Shown here one piece after another: positions 60,058 to 64,000 of a DNA stretch of 64,000 nt. Below the pieces are notes generated by a model. That model was not told the origin of the DNA. It worked only from the letters and a program-made list of their open reading frames with translations, and did not search any database. Where the stretch lies: assembly GCF_040741455.2 (NCBI RefSeq), contig NZ_CP160328.2, positions 1,801,701-1,865,700 on the forward strand. The letters run 5' to 3'. The DNA comes from Snodgrassella alvi (GTDB lineage Bacteria; Pseudomonadota; Gammaproteobacteria; Burkholderiales; Neisseriaceae). Both the position numbers and the translations under genes were made by a program. The first letter of the stretch is position 1. Each line of letters begins with the position of its first letter.

Positions 60058-60981
60058 ATGACCAATATCCCCACCATCCAACCACAACTCAATATGTCAT
60101 CCCAACTGCGTGTAAATATCATTGGTACCGGTAAAGTAGCCTCCAGCCTCGCCATCATCTGGCATCAGAGCAAGCAAATAAATATACAGGCAGCATGGAA
60201 CCGCAGCTTCACTACAGCGCAAAATCTTAAAAACCATATACCTTCTGTTCAACTATGCCAAGAATTGAGCAATCTACCGCCAGCTGATATTTATGTTATA
60301 GGTGTCAGCGATCAGGCTATCGAAAAAATAAGCTGGCAAATTCAACAAAATCATTGCCTAACACCCAATTCATTAGTTATTCACCTAAGCGGTGCATTAG
60401 ACAGCAAAATATTAAAATCAAACCAAAATAAAGTGCTGGCAGGCTCCCTGCATCCGGTATTTCCTTTTGCCTCAATCGAAATAGCCTTAAATCAATTAGC
60501 CGGACACATGTGCGCCATAGAAGGCGATAAAGTTGCTTTACCTATACTGCAACAACTGGCTCAGGCTGCAAAATTAAATAGCTTTATTATTGATGCAAAC
60601 CAGAAAAGCCGCTATCACACCGCACTATCAGCCAGTGCCAATTTTCTAGTTACCTTAAATGCATATGCACGTAATATACTTACTTCTTTGTCTATACAGA
60701 AAAGCCTGGCTGAACGACTAGTAAATCAGCTCATGCAGCAAAATCTAAACCAACTACAAACAATGGTTCCGGAAGAAGCCCTTACAGGGCCAATAAAACG
60801 TGGCGATAGCACCACAATCGCAAAACATTGGCAGGCATTAAACACAACAGAGCAGGAGATATATGGTGTACTCGCCAAGCAGACATTAAATTTGACCAAA
60901 TTAAGCCAAGAAAAGCGTCAGCAAATATTACAAATCATCTCACCAACGCAAATGAAGCAAGATAAGAGTCATAAGAAGTAA
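60058..60981 (+). CDS. DUF2520 / Rossmann-like oxidoreductase-type protein
   Basis: A 307-residue protein with an NAD(P)-binding fold: RVNIIGTGKVASSLAIIW (glycine motif), DIYVIGVSDQAIEKIS and VIHLSGALDS, then a helical C-terminal domain starting GSLHPVFPFAS and containing KSRYHTALSASANFLVTL. This is the pattern of the DUF2520/PanE-like group found widely in bacteria; the substrate is not known. The start at 60058 lacks a good ribosome-binding site; ATG 60094 (MSSQLRVN) is an alternative. Its end abuts the repeated sequence preceding rRNA operon 2. Confidence 0.8.
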   Translation: MTNIPTIQPQLNMSSQLRVNIIGTGKVASSLAIIWHQSKQINIQAAWNRSFTTAQNLKNHIPSVQLCQELSNLPPADIYVIGVSDQAIEKISWQIQQNHCLTPNSLVIHLSGALDSKILKSNQNKVLAGSLHPVFPFASIEIALNQLAGHMCAIEGDKVALPILQQLAQAAKLNSFIIDANQKSRYHTALSASANFLVTLNAYARNILTSLSIQKSLAERLVNQLMQQNLNQLQTMVPEEALTGPIKRGDSTTIAKHWQALNTTEQEIYGVLAKQTLNLTKLSQEKRQQILQIISPTQMKQDKSHKK

Positions 60982-61094
60982 GGGATTGAGTTAAATGACT
61001 GAAAGAAGACCAATAACCGAGGCGAGAGCGGTAAAAATAAATCTTATTAGAACAGAGGTTTGGTGTATTGGATAAAAATAAGAGGAGGAAGTAG

Positions 61095-61123
61095 TTGACA
61101 GGGTGGATGTAGGGGCGTATAGT
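61095..61123 (+). promoter_or_regulatory. rRNA operon 2 promoter
   Basis: TTGACA at 61095-61100, 17-bp spacer, TATAGT at 61118-61123. The spacer differs from operon 1 by one base. Confidence 0.88.
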
Positions 61124-61193
61124 TCGCCTTCTTCGCTGAGACGCGAGCCGAAACGAACGAAACAGTTTAAAGTAGAACGCAGTCGAAAGCAAC

Positions 61194-61204
61194 GCTCTTT
61201 AACA
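61194..61204 (+). promoter_or_regulatory. BoxA antitermination site, rRNA operon 2 leader
   Basis: GCTCTTTAACA, identical to operon 1 at the same distance from the promoter. The 16S processing-stem arms follow at 61214-61232 and 62906-62924. Confidence 0.8.
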
Positions 61205-61343
61205 GAACAGATTACCGATAAGTGTGAGTGCGGATAAGCCTCACACTGATTCAGAGGGACAGGATAGTAATAAATCTTGTCAATAACTTTGAAGCAGACC
61301 AGTGATACTGAAGGGAACTTCAGGATTACAACAAGCTAAGATT

Positions 61344-62885
<1,542 letters not shown>

Positions 62886-62959
62886 GAGAAAAGAAGAGGG
62901 TTATTCGCATTCACACTTATCGGTAAACTGAAAAGATGCGAGAAGAGACTGAATAAACT

Positions 62960-63036
<77 letters not shown>

Positions 63037-63052
63037 CTTATTTAAGAAGAGA

Positions 63053-63128
63053 GGGGGCATAGCTCAGTTGGTAGAGCACCTGCTTTGCAAGCAGGGGGTC
63101 ATCGGTTCGATCCCGTTTGCCTCCACCA
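63053..63128 (+). tRNA. tRNA-Ala (anticodon TGC), operon 2 spacer
   Basis: Same sequence as the operon 1 copy, TGC anticodon in CTTTGCAAG, CCA encoded. Confidence 0.98.
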
Positions 63129-63450
63129 CACTTTACTTTGGAAATTAAATTGAGTTTATCTGGAAGCAGATGAAGCGGAAGCTGAATTTAATTTGCGAAG
63201 TAACGCATCGATCTTTAACAAATTGGAAAGCCGAAATCAACAAACAAAGATTGAGGCATGGAAGCAGAGTCTGGAGACGGATGAAGTGGAAGTGCTGAAA
63301 GAATTGGGTGATGATTGTATCGCTGAGCAACGAAGACAAAAGGCGTTGTTCAGACAACCAAGAAGTAAGCTTTATGAGAGTAGGGAGCTTAAGTCATGAT
63401 TACAGGTCAACGGTAGTTGTGATGAAGTCAAGAGGTTCTTGAAATGATAG

Positions 63451-64000
63451 AGTCAAGTGAATAAGTGCATCAGGTGGATGCCTTGGCGATGATAGGCGAA
63501 GAAGGACGTGTAAGCCTGCGAAAAGCGTGGGGGAGCTGGCAATAGAGCTGTGATCCCGCGATATCCGAATGGGGAAACCCACCATGTAAAAGCATGGTAT
63601 CCTAAACTGAATACATAGGTTTAGAGAAGCGAACCTGGAGAACTGAACCATCTAAGTACCCAGAGGAAAAGAAATCAACCGAGATTGCGCAAGTAGTGGC
63701 GAGCGAACGCGTAAGAGCCTGTATATGATAGTCACTGAGATAGAAGAACAAGCTGGGAAGCTTGGCCACAGAGGGTGATAGCCCCGTATTTGAAATTTCA
63801 GAGATGGTACTAAGTATACGAGAAGTAGGGCGGGACACGAGAAATCCTGTCTGAATATGGGGGGACCATCCTCCAAGGCTAAATACTCATCATCGACCGA
63901 TAGTGAACCAGTACCGTGAGGGAAAGGCGAAAAGAACCCCGGGAGGGGAGTGAAACAGAACCTGAAACCTGATGCATACAAACAGTGGGAGCGGAGTAAT
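63451..64000 (+). rRNA. rrl: 23S ribosomal RNA (operon 2), truncated at the window edge
   Basis: The first 550 nt of 23S, matching the operon 1 copy from its 5' end. The rest lies beyond the right edge. Confidence 0.97.

Overview
The window reads as a chromosomal segment of a Neisseriaceae betaproteobacterium with an AT-leaning genome. Supporting signs are the 16S rRNA sequence, the minC-minD-minE-oxyR operon, the lptM-lysA / cyaY divergent pair, a MarR-EmrAB-type drug efflux operon resembling neisserial farR/farAB, and one hairpin built from a near-perfect copy of the Neisseria DNA uptake word. A bee-gut Snodgrassella-like species is my best guess from base composition and gene content, but I could not run a 16S comparison.

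Layout. 1-2.5 kb: lysA (cut by the left edge), lptM, cyaY and a LysR regulator. 2.5-4.8 kb: an accessory-looking AT-rich patch with a lipoprotein resembling the Tli4 immunity proteins of type VI secretion and the tail of a dead IS3-type transposase. 4.8-16 kb: thiL-pgpA, a ZapG/YhcB protein, a DnaQ-type exonuclease with a UvrC-like tail, tRNA-Arg and tRNA-Glu, a SIMPL protein, 4.5S RNA, rhlE, recA, trpE and modD. 16.4-21.9 kb: a complete rRNA operon (16S, tRNA-Ile, tRNA-Ala, 23S, 5S). 22-30.7 kb: trmL, an alpha/beta hydrolase, an ynbA-ynbB-plsC-like phospholipid cassette, a MetQ-type lipoprotein, dinG and rplM-rpsI. 30.7-32 kb: a 1.35-kb AT-rich stretch without a recognisable gene. 32-44 kb: an LpxL-type acyltransferase divergent from metK, the MarR-regulated tripartite efflux operon, a second LpxL-type acyltransferase, then a minus-strand group (NAD(P)-binding protein, uracil-DNA-glycosylase-like protein, small unknown protein, MFS transporter, YnfA). 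44.7-60 kb: acetolactate decarboxylase, a small lipoprotein, tex, lldD, a 57-residue membrane protein, dnaK, a DASS carboxylate transporter, a yybP-ykoY-type manganese riboswitch with its GDT1-family exporter, tag, a secreted protein, dtd, oxyR-minE-minD-minC and a DUF2520 protein. 61-64 kb: a second rRNA operon in the same orientation, cut by the right edge inside 23S.

How the parts fit. Most genes are housekeeping: translation (rrn, rplM-rpsI, tRNAs, SRP RNA, dtd, trmL), DNA repair (recA, dinG, tag, the glycosylase, the exonuclease), division-site placement (min), envelope lipids (pgpA, two LpxL-type enzymes, the ynbAB-plsC cassette) and stress response (oxyR, dnaK, Mn export). lldD, the DASS transporter and acetolactate decarboxylase point to a metabolism based on lactate and carboxylic acids. 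I found no CRISPR array, prophage or intact transposon. The most unusual items are the orphan immunity-like gene with its IS scar, the exonuclease whose GIY-YIG catalytic motif has gone, the phospholipid cassette of unknown product, the riboswitch, the palindromic operator before marR, and two rRNA operons repeated 44,669 bp apart in direct orientation.
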